Assembly (NCBI GenBank): GCA_900551465.1
Contig: URWL01000090.1
Coordinates: forward strand, 1-7,251
From: an uncultured Blautia sp.
GTDB taxonomy: Bacteria > Bacillota > Clostridia > Lachnospirales > Lachnospiraceae
Length of the DNA stretch: 7,251 nt
Reading direction: 5' to 3'
Shown: piece by piece, positions 1 to 6,109 of the stretch
Layout: the number at the start of each line of letters is the position of its first letter
How positions within the stretch are numbered: the stretch's first letter is position 1
Made by a program: the position numbers and the translations under genes
The notes under the pieces: model-generated
Told to the model about the DNA's origin: nothing
Seen by the model: only the letters and a program-made list of their open reading frames with translations
The model's database searches: none

Positions 1-170
1 TAGTTTGTGACTACATTGTAGAAAAAATTGACGGTGATTATGCCATGTTAAAGAGAATGGATAAGCCGGAGGAAGAATTAAAATGTGTAGCAAGGGCGCT
101 CCTTCCGGCAGAGATCATGGAAGGAACTGAGCTTCATTACGAAATGATGTGTTATACAATAAAGGGTTAA
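1..170 (+). CDS. C-terminal end of a DUF3006-like small protein (5' end outside window)
   Basis: An open frame with codons beginning at position 3 runs to a TAA at 168-170, giving 55 readable residues; it starts before the window. The visible part reads VCDYIVEKIDGDYAMLKR at its left end and then LLPAEIMEGTELHYE. The order 'I(V/D)xI(E/D)GDYA', then a charged turn, then 'LP.ei.EGt.L' is the pattern of the DUF3006 family, small beta-rich bacterial proteins of about 70 residues with no established function. In DUF3006 proteins the first motif normally lies near the N-terminus, so probably only a few residues are missing. It lies 51 bases upstream of the DUF71 gene on the same strand with no terminator or convincing promoter between, so co-transcription is likely. 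The family assignment comes from remembered motif shape, not a search. Confidence 0.55.
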   Translation, partial: VCDYIVEKIDGDYAMLKRMDKPEEELKCVARALLPAEIMEGTELHYEMMCYTIKG

Positions 171-221
171 ATGATATTAAAATCTGTATGAATATATTCT
201 GGAAGAAGGGAGAAACAGGGA

Positions 222-869
222 ATGAAATTTGTGATGTCATATAGCTGCGGCAAGGACAGTACACTTGCTTTACATCATATGATAAAGCAGGGAAATGAAC
301 CGGCTGCCCTGATCGTTATGGTCAATAAATCAGTTGATCGCTCATACTTCCATGGAGCAGATTACAGGATGCTGCAGAGTTATTCAGAAGCTTTGCAGAT
401 TCCGCTTTTAATCACGCCGGCAAATGGAGAAAATTATCATCTGGAAATGGAAAAAAGCCTATGTAAAGCTGTTGAGGCAGGGGCAGAGGCTGCCTGTTTT
501 GGAGATATAGATATTGAAGATAACCGCGCCTGGAGTGAAGAACGCTGCAGGAATACAGGTATCAGAGCGCTTTTTCCATTATGGCAGAAAAAACGCGAAG
601 AAAATGTATATGAGCTGATCGATCTGGGGTATAAGTGTCTTATTAAATCCATCAACAATACCTTACTGCCCAGATCGTTTCTTGGTAAAATTCTTGACAG
701 ACAGATTATTAATGAAATGAAAAAGTATGGAATTGATATTTGCGGAGAAAATGGAGAATACCATACTTTAGTAGTAGACGGACCAATATTTAAAAAAGCA
801 GTCAGCTGCAAAACGGGAGATGTAATTGATTTTGGCGACTATTCTGTTATAGATGTCACATTAAAATAA
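222..869 (+). CDS. DUF71/COG2102 PP-loop ATP-binding protein (diphthine-ammonia ligase-like; bacterial, probably B12-related branch)
   Basis: 215 residues, the normal length for a single-domain DUF71 (ATP_bind_4) protein. The N-terminus has the PP-loop, SYSCGKDS at residues 6-13, which binds ATP for an adenylation-type amidation; canonical members have SGGKDS, here the first Gly is Cys. A conserved GDID sits at 94-97 and the family C-terminal signature CGENGEYHTLVVDGP at 174-188. Archaeal and eukaryotic relatives (Dph6) amidate diphthine on EF2, but bacteria have no diphthamide, so the common product name is unlikely to be literally right. A comparative-genomics study assigned a bacterial branch of this family to B12 salvage; that is a prediction and no btu gene adjoins it here. 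The start is supported by GAAGGGAG about 10 bases upstream. It follows the DUF3006-like gene and ends against the convergent lysR gene. Confidence 0.85.
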   Translation: MKFVMSYSCGKDSTLALHHMIKQGNEPAALIVMVNKSVDRSYFHGADYRMLQSYSEALQIPLLITPANGENYHLEMEKSLCKAVEAGAEAACFGDIDIEDNRAWSEERCRNTGIRALFPLWQKKREENVYELIDLGYKCLIKSINNTLLPRSFLGKILDRQIINEMKKYGIDICGENGEYHTLVVDGPIFKKAVSCKTGDVIDFGDYSVIDVTLK

Positions 870-871
870 TT

Positions 872-895
872 CCCGGCTTCCGGGCTACGGTTTTA
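872..895. terminator. Short GC-rich hairpin between convergent genes
   Basis: CCCGG (872-876), loop CTT, CCGGG (880-884) forms a perfect 5-bp GC stem in the 23-base gap between two convergent genes. On the plus strand TTTT follows after six bases; on the minus strand AATTATTTT follows directly. Both T-runs are weak, so this may be a modest terminator for either gene rather than a strong one. Confidence 0.45.
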
Positions 896-1786
896 AGTGT
901 TGGAATCAGAAATACATATCTTCTTCATTTCAGCCAGAAATACTTCTGCGGCCTTTGTCATCAGATGATTTTTCTTCCACACAAATATGGTATGCATCTG
1001 GGACGGAGGAACAAGAGGGAGGAAGACCAAAGGGGAATCGGCATCTGTGCGGATAAGTCCGTCGATGGCAAGGGCAGAGCCAATCCCGGCTTCTACCATA
1101 AGAGAAGCATTGTAGATCAGATTATAGGTGCCGCGTATATTCAGACGGGAAATGTTTTTTCTGGAGATATGAGAAAGAACGGTATCCGGGCTGAATCTGG
1201 AAGAAACAAGAAGAGGAATGGATAAGAGTTCATTTTCTGTGACAAATTCTTTCTCTGCCAGAGGGTCTTTGCGGCTTACAAGCAGACCGAGCCTGTCTGC
1301 ATAGGGAACATCCAGGTACTGGCAGCGTTCTTTGTTTACAGGTTCAAAAAGCAGACCAAAATCAAGTGTTCCCTGTTCCAGACGTCGGGAGACGTCTAAT
1401 GCATTGGCGCTGTATATGGAAAAAGTAATACCCGGGTATCTGGCCTGGGTATTTTTGATTGCCTGAGCGATCAGGTGAAAGGCTCTTGTTTCCCCGGCGC
1501 CTATATGGATCTCTCCGGTGATATCATCTTCGGAAGAGAGAAACTCCGCTTCTGTTTTTTCTATCAGGGAAAGGATCTCTTCAGCCCGCTGTCTGAGGCG
1601 CATTCCATCTTCCGTAAGAAGCGTCTGTCTGTTTGTACGGACAAACAGAGTCCTGCCAAGTCTGGCTTCCAGATCTGCCATTTGCCGGGATAATGCGGAC
1701 TGTGAAACATGAAGGGTATTTGCTGCCGCGGTCATGTTTTCTTCTTTTGCGATAGCCAGAAAATATTTCAGTGTTCTTGTCTCCAT
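893..1786 (-). CDS. LysR-family transcriptional regulator
   Basis: 297 residues, the standard length for the family. Residues 1-60 form the LysR winged helix-turn-helix: METRTLKYFLAIAKEENMT, then AAANTLHVSQSALSRQMADL with the recognition helix around residues 27-40, then LGRTLFVRTNRQTLLTEDG. A linker helix follows to about residue 88, and the rest (about 90-290) is the two-lobed periplasmic-binding-like effector domain, with GEIHIGAGET at its first strand. The start is fixed by AGGGAGG ten bases upstream on the minus strand. It is divergent from the acetyltransferase gene, and the gap between them contains a GCAAT-N11-ATTGC operator, so its likely target is that gene, with repression of its own promoter. 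The inducer cannot be read from the sequence. Confidence 0.95.
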   Translation of the reverse strand: METRTLKYFLAIAKEENMTAAANTLHVSQSALSRQMADLEARLGRTLFVRTNRQTLLTEDGMRLRQRAEEILSLIEKTEAEFLSSEDDITGEIHIGAGETRAFHLIAQAIKNTQARYPGITFSIYSANALDVSRRLEQGTLDFGLLFEPVNKERCQYLDVPYADRLGLLVSRKDPLAEKEFVTENELLSIPLLVSSRFSPDTVLSHISRKNISRLNIRGTYNLIYNASLMVEAGIGSALAIDGLIRTDADSPLVFLPLVPPSQMHTIFVWKKNHLMTKAAEVFLAEMKKICISDSNT

Positions 1787-1816
1787 TGGATTTCCTCCCT
1801 GTTTACTTCTGCTTTC

Positions 1817-1845
1817 AATATAACAGAATCTGCTGTTATTAGCAA
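1817..1845 (-). promoter_or_regulatory. Promoter of the lysR gene
   Basis: On the minus strand, -35 TTGCTA (plus-strand 1840-1845) and -10 TATATT (1817-1822) are 17 bases apart, 31 bases upstream of the lysR start codon. The -35 overlaps the first half-site of the T-N11-A operator, so bound LysR protein should block it. Confidence 0.6.
1820..1839. repeat. Perfect 7-bp inverted repeat inside the lysR promoter
   Basis: ATAACAGAATCTGCTGTTAT has 7-base arms (ATAACAG/CTGTTAT) and a 6-base spacer. It occupies the spacer of the lysR promoter and part of its -10. It could be a second LysR contact site or an operator for another regulator, since its half-sites differ from the GCAAT/ATTGC site next to it. 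Confidence 0.55.
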
Positions 1846-1870
1846 TGAGTAAAATGCATTGCAGGCAATG
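1842..1870. promoter_or_regulatory. LysR-type operator GCAAT-N11-ATTGC with an extra half-site
   Basis: GCAAT at 1842-1846 and ATTGC at 1858-1862 are exact inverted copies separated by 11 bases, the T-N11-A LysR box. A further GCAATG at 1865-1870 forms a second tight palindrome, CATTGC-AG-GCAATG (1857-1870). The box is centred near 1852, about 66 bases before the predicted transcription start of the acetyltransferase, and the extra half-site lies near -50, abutting the -35. These are the recognition-site and activation-site positions typical of LysR activators. Confidence 0.7.
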
Positions 1871-1882
1871 AAAAACAGATAT

Positions 1883-1911
1883 TTTACATTTCTGTCAAAG
1901 TTATTTACAAT
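1883..1911 (+). promoter_or_regulatory. Promoter of the acetyltransferase gene
   Basis: TTTACA (-35, 1883-1888) and TACAAT (-10, 1906-1911) each match the sigma-A consensus at five of six bases and are exactly 17 bases apart. Transcription would start near 1918, so the leader before the AGGAGGG ribosome site at 1921 is only a few bases long. Confidence 0.7.
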
Positions 1912-1936
1912 GGGAACATAAGGAGGGACAACAAAT

Positions 1937-1945
1937 ATGAAGTGA
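1937..1945 (+). other. Two-codon reading frame (ATG AAG TGA) between the ribosome site and the acetyltransferase start
   Basis: The strong ribosome site AGGAGGG (1921-1927) is best spaced, 9-10 bases, for the ATG at 1937, which is followed by AAG and a TGA stop. The stop shares its A with the next ATG (TGATG, 1943-1947), the usual geometry for translational coupling. It may be a minimal leader whose termination feeds the acetyltransferase start, or just a chance ATG. Confidence 0.4.
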
Positions 1946-2547
1946 TGGAAGGATTGCAGAAAATGACGGTAGAAGAATATCTAAGGGAAATGAAACCGGG
2001 GTACCGGGTGACTGCCGGGAGCGAGGCGCATCAGGTCATGCATGAAATGGCACAGAATGCCATTCGGGTCACCCTGGAGATCAATAACCGGTATCATACG
2101 CATGAGGAACTTCTGGCGCTTATGTCTGAACTGACAGGCACGGAAATAGATGAAAGCTTTGGAATGTTTCCGCCGTTTTATACAGACTGCGGAAGAAATA
2201 TCCACATTGGCAAAAATGTTTTTATCAACGCCGGATGTAAGTTTCAGGATCAGGGAGGGATTTACATTGGCGACGGTACTCTGATCGGGCATAATGCAGT
2301 TGTGGCGACTATTAATCACCGAGAAGATCCGGCACGTCGGGGAGATATGGAATTTCAGCCTGTTTATATAGGGAAAAATGTCTGGATAGGGGCAAATGTA
2401 ACCATCCTTCCGGGCGTAACGATCGGTGACGGAGCTGTGATCGCAGCCGGCGCGGTTGTTACAAAAAACATACCGGAAAATACCGTGGCAGCCGGAGTAC
2501 CTGCGAAATATCTCAGAAGTATAAAAGCAGAAGGAGAGAAAAAATAA
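1945..2547 (+). CDS. Left-handed beta-helix sugar O-acetyltransferase (maltose/galactoside acetyltransferase type)
   Basis: About 200 residues. The N-terminal 60 or so residues are helical and charged, as in the Mac domain of maltose O-acetyltransferases but divergent. From residue 85 on come hexapeptide turns (IHIGKNVFINAG, IYIGDGTLIGHNAV, VYIGKNVWIGANVTILPGV, IGDGAVIAAGAVVTKNIP) that build the left-handed beta helix, closing with VAAGVPAKYLRSI, the acetyl-CoA-side signature. The NHREDP motif supplies the expected catalytic His (residue 115 from this start). It would transfer acetyl from acetyl-CoA to a sugar or similar acceptor in the cytoplasm; the true acceptor is unknown. Starts at GTG 1942, ATG 1945 or ATG 1963 (MTVEEYL, with AAGGA nine bases before it) are all possible; I favour 1945 for its TGATG overlap with the two-codon frame. 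Expression is probably under the divergent LysR protein. Confidence 0.9.
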   Translation: MEGLQKMTVEEYLREMKPGYRVTAGSEAHQVMHEMAQNAIRVTLEINNRYHTHEELLALMSELTGTEIDESFGMFPPFYTDCGRNIHIGKNVFINAGCKFQDQGGIYIGDGTLIGHNAVVATINHREDPARRGDMEFQPVYIGKNVWIGANVTILPGVTIGDGAVIAAGAVVTKNIPENTVAAGVPAKYLRSIKAEGEKK

Positions 2548-2551
2548 ATAG

Positions 2552-2602
2552 AAAAACCCGGAAATGACCTGTTGAAAGCCACAGATCTGTTTCCGGGTTT
2601 TT
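2552..2602. terminator. Strong bidirectional intrinsic terminator
   Basis: Perfect 13-bp inverted arms, AAAAACCCGGAAA (2552-2564) and TTTCCGGGTTTTT (2590-2602), enclose a 25-base loop that can form a small CTGT/ACAG inner helix. Five Ts end the hairpin on each strand. It lies 4 bases after the acetyltransferase stop and about 53 bases after the permease stop on the other strand, so it serves both convergent genes. Confidence 0.85.
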
Positions 2603-2655
2603 CCTTCATAGAGGGTTCTTTATGTACAGGAAATGGACATCATATATTCCCTTTT

Positions 2656-3987
2656 TTACTGAACGCGTTTGATCTCCATATCCTTTGGAAGAACCAGATT
2701 TAATATAATTGCCATTACAAATACGACAGCTACTACATTTGCAGAAAATACGGACTGCAGAAGCTGCGGGAAGATATGCCAGATATCAATTTCGCTGGCA
2801 GCGGTAAAACCAATACCAACAGAAAGAGAAAGTGCGGCAATGGTAATGTTCCTCTGGGTGAAGCCTGCCTTGGCGATCATTTCGATTCCGGATGTCAGGA
2901 TGGTTCCAAACATCATAATGGTACATCCGCCCAATACGGAATCTGGAAGGGAGGCAAAAAAGTTTCCTACAGGAGGAAGCAGCCCTGCCAGGATCATGCA
3001 CACGGCTCCTGTCATAATTGTGAAACGGTTTACCACTTTTGTCATGGCGATAAGGCCTACATTCTGAGAGAAAGAGGTAACAGGCGGACATCCTAACAAA
3101 GAAGAAAATACGGAGGCATATCCGTCGCAGGCAAGAGATCCGGAAATTTCTTCTGTCGTTATGTCACGTTCCAGTCCTCCGGAAACCATGGCTGTGGTAT
3201 CTCCGATTGTTTCAGCAGCAGATACAAGAAAGATAATTGCAACAGAAACTATGGCTCCGGGGTGAAATTCCGGCGCATAGGGCAGGAATTTCGGGAAGGA
3301 GATGATTCCTCCGGAAAAGATCACAGAGAGATCCACTTTTCCCATAAAGATTGCTACGATGTAGCCAACGATCAGGCCGGCTAATACAGAAAGCTGTTTC
3401 CAGTAGCCTTTTGCCAGAATGTTCCAGACCAGACATACCAGTAATGTTATCGTACCCAGGATAAGATTCTGGGCAGAGCCAAAATCTTCTGAGTAGCCTC
3501 CGCCAAAGGATCTGGTACCAACGGTGAAAAGAGAAAATCCAATAGCAGTTACAACAGATGCAGCAACAATCGGAGAGATGATCTTTTTCCAGTATTTTGC
3601 CAGAAGACCCAGAGTTCCTTCCATGATACCGCCGACCAGAACTGCTCCCACAACTGCCGGATATCCGTAATTGGCAGCAACTGTACTGAGCACTGTTACA
3701 AAGGTAAAGCTGACGCCCATTACAATGGGAAGCCGGGAGCCGATCTTCCAGAGAGGATAAAGCTGGATGAGAGTTGCAATTCCGGCAACAAACATAGCAT
3801 TCTGGAGAAGTATGGCAATTTCTGCCTGTTTCAGACCTCCGGCGCCGGCAATAATGGTAATGGGTGTCAGATTGGCAACGAACATTGCCAGAATGTGCTG
3901 AAGGCCAAATGGAATAGCCTTCATAACAGGAACCTGTCCGTCAAGACGATAAATGTTTGCAATATCTGCGTTTTTGGCGTTCTTCAT
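2656..3987 (-). CDS. NCS2 nucleobase permease, xanthine/uric acid type
   Basis: 443 residues with about 14 hydrophobic segments, the size and fold of the nucleobase:cation symporter-2 (PF00860) family. Landmarks: a conserved early GLQH at 28-31 (family QH motif), the TM8 acidic motif AAETIGD with Glu259, an Asp at 288 in ACDGY, and the TM10 signature TSFSQNVGLIAMTKVVNR with Gln308-Asn309. In this family QN at that place goes with purine (xanthine, urate, guanine) transporters, whereas uracil carriers such as UraA have E-N-I-G, so a purine substrate is inferred; the exact one is not. It would import the base with H+ or Na+ across the cytoplasmic membrane. The start has AGGAGG nine bases upstream. 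It stands alone, with its own promoter and a shared terminator; no xanthine dehydrogenase or phosphoribosyltransferase gene lies next to it in the window. Confidence 0.92.
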   Translation of the reverse strand: MKNAKNADIANIYRLDGQVPVMKAIPFGLQHILAMFVANLTPITIIAGAGGLKQAEIAILLQNAMFVAGIATLIQLYPLWKIGSRLPIVMGVSFTFVTVLSTVAANYGYPAVVGAVLVGGIMEGTLGLLAKYWKKIISPIVAASVVTAIGFSLFTVGTRSFGGGYSEDFGSAQNLILGTITLLVCLVWNILAKGYWKQLSVLAGLIVGYIVAIFMGKVDLSVIFSGGIISFPKFLPYAPEFHPGAIVSVAIIFLVSAAETIGDTTAMVSGGLERDITTEEISGSLACDGYASVFSSLLGCPPVTSFSQNVGLIAMTKVVNRFTIMTGAVCMILAGLLPPVGNFFASLPDSVLGGCTIMMFGTILTSGIEMIAKAGFTQRNITIAALSLSVGIGFTAASEIDIWHIFPQLLQSVFSANVVAVVFVMAIILNLVLPKDMEIKRVQ

Positions 3988-4072
3988 AAGTGAAATCCTC
4001 CTTTTTTTAAATTTTTATACACTTTTTTTGTTCCGCCATAAAAATGATTATGATTGCAATACAACTAATTAT

Positions 4073-4100
4073 ATTTTAGCATAAAAAAATATTTTGTCCA
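4073..4100 (-). promoter_or_regulatory. Promoter of the NCS2 permease
   Basis: On the minus strand, TGGACA (-35, plus-strand 4095-4100) and TAAAAT (-10, 4073-4078) are 16 bases apart; each matches the consensus at five of six bases. The transcript would have a leader of about 80 AT-rich bases before the start codon, in which I see no purine riboswitch core. Confidence 0.5.
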
Positions 4101-4105
4101 CAAAA
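4092..4105. repeat. Inverted repeat TTTTGT-CC-ACAAAA over the permease -35
   Basis: A perfect 6-bp palindrome with a two-base spacer that covers the whole -35 of the permease promoter. The position fits a repressor operator; the cognate regulator is not identifiable. Confidence 0.4.
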
Positions 4106-4201
4106 AAATTGGTCACTTCTTACAAAAAGTGTGAAATGATAAAAGCTGAGAGCATAAAAAAGAGAATATGAATGGATGGGTGCAGAACCTGGGACGGATA
4201 T

Positions 4202-4209
4202 GTTATACT
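4202..4209 (+). promoter_or_regulatory. Extended -10 promoter of the four-gene operon
   Basis: TGT-TATACT at 4202-4209 is an extended -10 (TGn plus five of six bases). The -35 region 17 bases before it (TGCAGA) is poor, which an extended -10 can tolerate. Transcription would start near 4216, leaving a leader of about 24 bases before the ATG at 4240. Confidence 0.5.
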
Positions 4210-4239
4210 TATGGTTATCAAGAAAAAGGAAGAGGGCTT

Positions 4240-5253
4240 ATGAAGGAAAAACTTCCCTTTAAAAAGGAATATGAGAAATTGGAATTACTTTTGTCTCAGG
4301 GACAGTTTGAACTGCTTCCGGAAGAGAAGGAAGCAGAGGATATCCGTCTGGTATATCTGATGAATGATGCGGCGGAAAGCTTTCTTGTTTTCTGCAGGGC
4401 AAAACTGACCGGAACCTATCTGCCGGATTTTCAGGGAGAACTATGGGCGGATCTGGATCAGGATGGAGATCAGTATGTGCTGGTGGTTCATCAGGAAGAT
4501 ACGGTTTGTACATTGTTTTTCCAGGATCTGAAACTGGAAGTCCATTTATTTGATTATGGAAGAACCGGACACTTCTGGGTAAAAGGCTACGAATATCTCC
4601 GGCAGCTGGAATACCGGATCGCCATTCTACGGGACAAAAGAGAGTATCTGGGAGAAGAATTTTGTTCTCAGGAAGAAAGGGCTCTTTCCAGTCTGGCAGA
4701 GTTTCCGCCGCTGAATTTTTGCTGTTATCCGGCTGTTTCAGAAAAGTATCTGGTGCCTTCTTGTTCCTGGTGGCAGGTTTCGGGGGAGGCTCTGCAGGTA
4801 ATGACGCAGCTTGCAGAGGAAGCCGGAGACTTAAGTCTGAAAAAATGGATCCGTCTGTATCGCCGGATTCCTGTAAAATGTATTGCAAAGCAGATTGCGC
4901 GTATGCTGCATAAAGTAAAACATGCGGAAGTGGTGGATCTGCTCAGCGAAAAACTGGCGCAGGCTGCCTCCGTATATGAGCGCAGGGATTTTGGAACAGG
5001 CTGCCCGAAAGAGAAACAGAAAATTCAGGATCATCAGCCGGACAGAGAAACGGCAGAAAAGATCCTGCGGATACAGGAAAAAGCACAACAGAGAAAAACA
5101 CAGCTGGAGATGTCAGGAAAACAGGTGGAAATGCTGACGGAGGAACCTTTTATTTATGCAAAGGATTCGGTGGAATATAAGGTCCATCTGATGATCTGGA
5201 AACAGGAAGGAAAAAACCGGAAGGTAGAAATAGAAACCATTGATAAAAGATAA
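4240..5253 (+). CDS. Conserved clostridial protein of unknown function (possibly DUF3878-type)
   Basis: 337 residues from the ATG at 4240. This start has GGAAGAGGG just upstream; the frame stays open back to an ATG at 4168, but those 24 extra codons lack a good ribosome site and contain the extended -10 promoter. No signal peptide or membrane segment is seen. Residues 1-130 look mixed alpha/beta with many aromatics (YLVFCRAKL-like, TLFFQDLKLEVHLFDYGR, GHFWVKGYEYLRQLEYR). The middle has paired cysteines (FCCYPAV, 160-165) and a WW pair at 177-178. A basic helical stretch (RLYRRIPVKCIAKQIARMLHKVKH, about 205-228) precedes a charged, probably coiled-coil region (245-300). The C-terminus is beta-like (FIYAKDSVEYKVHLMIW). 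The overall look recalls a Lachnospiraceae family I remember as DUF3878, without certainty. It heads the operon with the coiled-coil, peptidase and TIM-barrel genes; no function can be assigned. Confidence 0.8.
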   Translation: MKEKLPFKKEYEKLELLLSQGQFELLPEEKEAEDIRLVYLMNDAAESFLVFCRAKLTGTYLPDFQGELWADLDQDGDQYVLVVHQEDTVCTLFFQDLKLEVHLFDYGRTGHFWVKGYEYLRQLEYRIAILRDKREYLGEEFCSQEERALSSLAEFPPLNFCCYPAVSEKYLVPSCSWWQVSGEALQVMTQLAEEAGDLSLKKWIRLYRRIPVKCIAKQIARMLHKVKHAEVVDLLSEKLAQAASVYERRDFGTGCPKEKQKIQDHQPDRETAEKILRIQEKAQQRKTQLEMSGKQVEMLTEEPFIYAKDSVEYKVHLMIWKQEGKNRKVEIETIDKR

Positions 5254-5265
5254 GGAGAATAAATT

Positions 5266-5478
5266 ATGGCAAAGGTAAGAGAATTTACAGCAGGTGCAGA
5301 AGAAAATAAGAAGCTGGCAGAGATCAGGAAGCAGCTGGAGAATCTGAAAGATCAGCTGGCGGAGGTATTGGAAGAATATGAGGACAGAGATCAGGAGAAA
5401 GCGGATATCCTCACAGAAGCTCTGGATGCTCTGGAGGATGCAGGAGAAGCAGTAGAGGAAGCTCTGGAAGAAAAATAA
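5266..5478 (+). CDS. Small acidic coiled-coil protein of unknown function
   Basis: 70 residues, 12 bases after the preceding stop, with AGGAG well placed before the ATG. The composition is extreme: 23 Asp/Glu against 10 Lys/Arg, no Cys and no Trp. Residues L17, I20, L24, L27, L31, V34 and Y38 follow a strict 3-4-3-4 spacing, a clean heptad, and a second amphipathic helix covers about 45-68 (I48/L49, L53, L56, V63, L67); RDQEKAD between them could be the turn of a helical hairpin. No signal peptide or known motif. Tight spacing to both sides means it is co-expressed with the unknown protein before it. A partner-binding or oligomerising role is only a guess from the coiled coil. Confidence 0.85.
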   Translation: MAKVREFTAGAEENKKLAEIRKQLENLKDQLAEVLEEYEDRDQEKADILTEALDALEDAGEAVEEALEEK

Positions 5479-5518
5479 ACAGGAAAGAAGTTTTTTGCAT
5501 TTTGAAAGGAGATCAGTC

Positions 5519-6094
5519 TTGTTACAGCAGCTGAAGATACAGAATGATGACAGGGAGATTCTTCTGACGGTAATCCGTTCTTCCAGAAAAAGTATAGGGC
5601 TGGAGGTACGGAGTGGGAAAGATGTTCTGGTTCGGATTCCTGTTCAGCTGTCAGACAGAGAAGTGGAAAAATTTGTTGAAAAACACAGAAAATGGATTCT
5701 TGAAAAAACAGAGTTGATGCAGATCAGAAAAAGTACAGGTAATTACACAGGTGCGGTGCCGGCAGAAAAATTATCCCCGGAAGAAATCAAAAATATAAAA
5801 GAAAAAATAGGAGCCAGGGTTAGATATTACAGTCAGATCATGGGAGTAACGACAGGAAGAATCACCATCAGAAACCAGAAGACCCGATGGGGAAGCTGCA
5901 GTGCAAAGGGGAATGTAAATTTTAATTATCAGCTTTATTACCTTCCGGAGGAACTGTTGGATTATGTAGTGATTCATGAACTGGCTCACCGAAGACATAT
6001 GAATCATTCCGGAGAATTCTGGGCAGAGGTGGAAAAATACTGTCCGGAATACAGACAGCGCAGAAAACAGTTGAAATCCTATGAGCTGGTATAG
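5519..6094 (+). CDS. YgjP/DUF45-type (M48/SprT-like) zinc metallopeptidase
   Basis: 191 residues from a TTG start. AAAGGAGA lies six bases before the TTG at 5519, while a TTG at 5495 in the same frame has only a weaker AGGAAAG, so 5519 is the better start. The N-terminal part (1-75) has the family's beta-rich module, ILLTVIRSSRKSIGLEVR then VLVRIPVQLSDREVEKF and KHRKWILEK. The hallmark RWGSCS is at 123-128. The zinc site is HELAH (His153, Glu154, His157) with a likely third ligand His163 in MNHSGEFW. These are the landmarks of COG1451/PF01863 metal-dependent hydrolases; several are annotated as peptidases but substrates are mostly unknown. No signal peptide, so cytoplasmic. It sits in the operon 40 bases after the coiled-coil gene and 15 before the TIM barrel gene, and not beside restriction genes as some relatives do. 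Confidence 0.9.
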   Translation: MLQQLKIQNDDREILLTVIRSSRKSIGLEVRSGKDVLVRIPVQLSDREVEKFVEKHRKWILEKTELMQIRKSTGNYTGAVPAEKLSPEEIKNIKEKIGARVRYYSQIMGVTTGRITIRNQKTRWGSCSAKGNVNFNYQLYYLPEELLDYVVIHELAHRRHMNHSGEFWAEVEKYCPEYRQRRKQLKSYELV

Positions 6095-6109
6095 GAAAAG
6101 GGAGATGTT

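Noticed and set aside
4053..4060. ATTGCAAT palindrome near the permease transcription start, sharing half-sites with the LysR box.
   Set aside because: It is only 8 bases, lacks the N11 spacing, and is likely to occur by chance in an AT-rich gap.
3988..4072. Purine or xanthine riboswitch in the leader of the NCS2 permease.
   Set aside because: The roughly 80-base leader is AT-rich, with no recognisable purine-aptamer core (no conserved P2/P3 loops) and no terminator hairpin before the start codon.
4114..4131. CACTT-N8-AAGTG inverted repeat between the permease and the four-gene operon.
   Set aside because: Five-base arms with an 8-base spacer are weak, and it is not placed on either promoter core.
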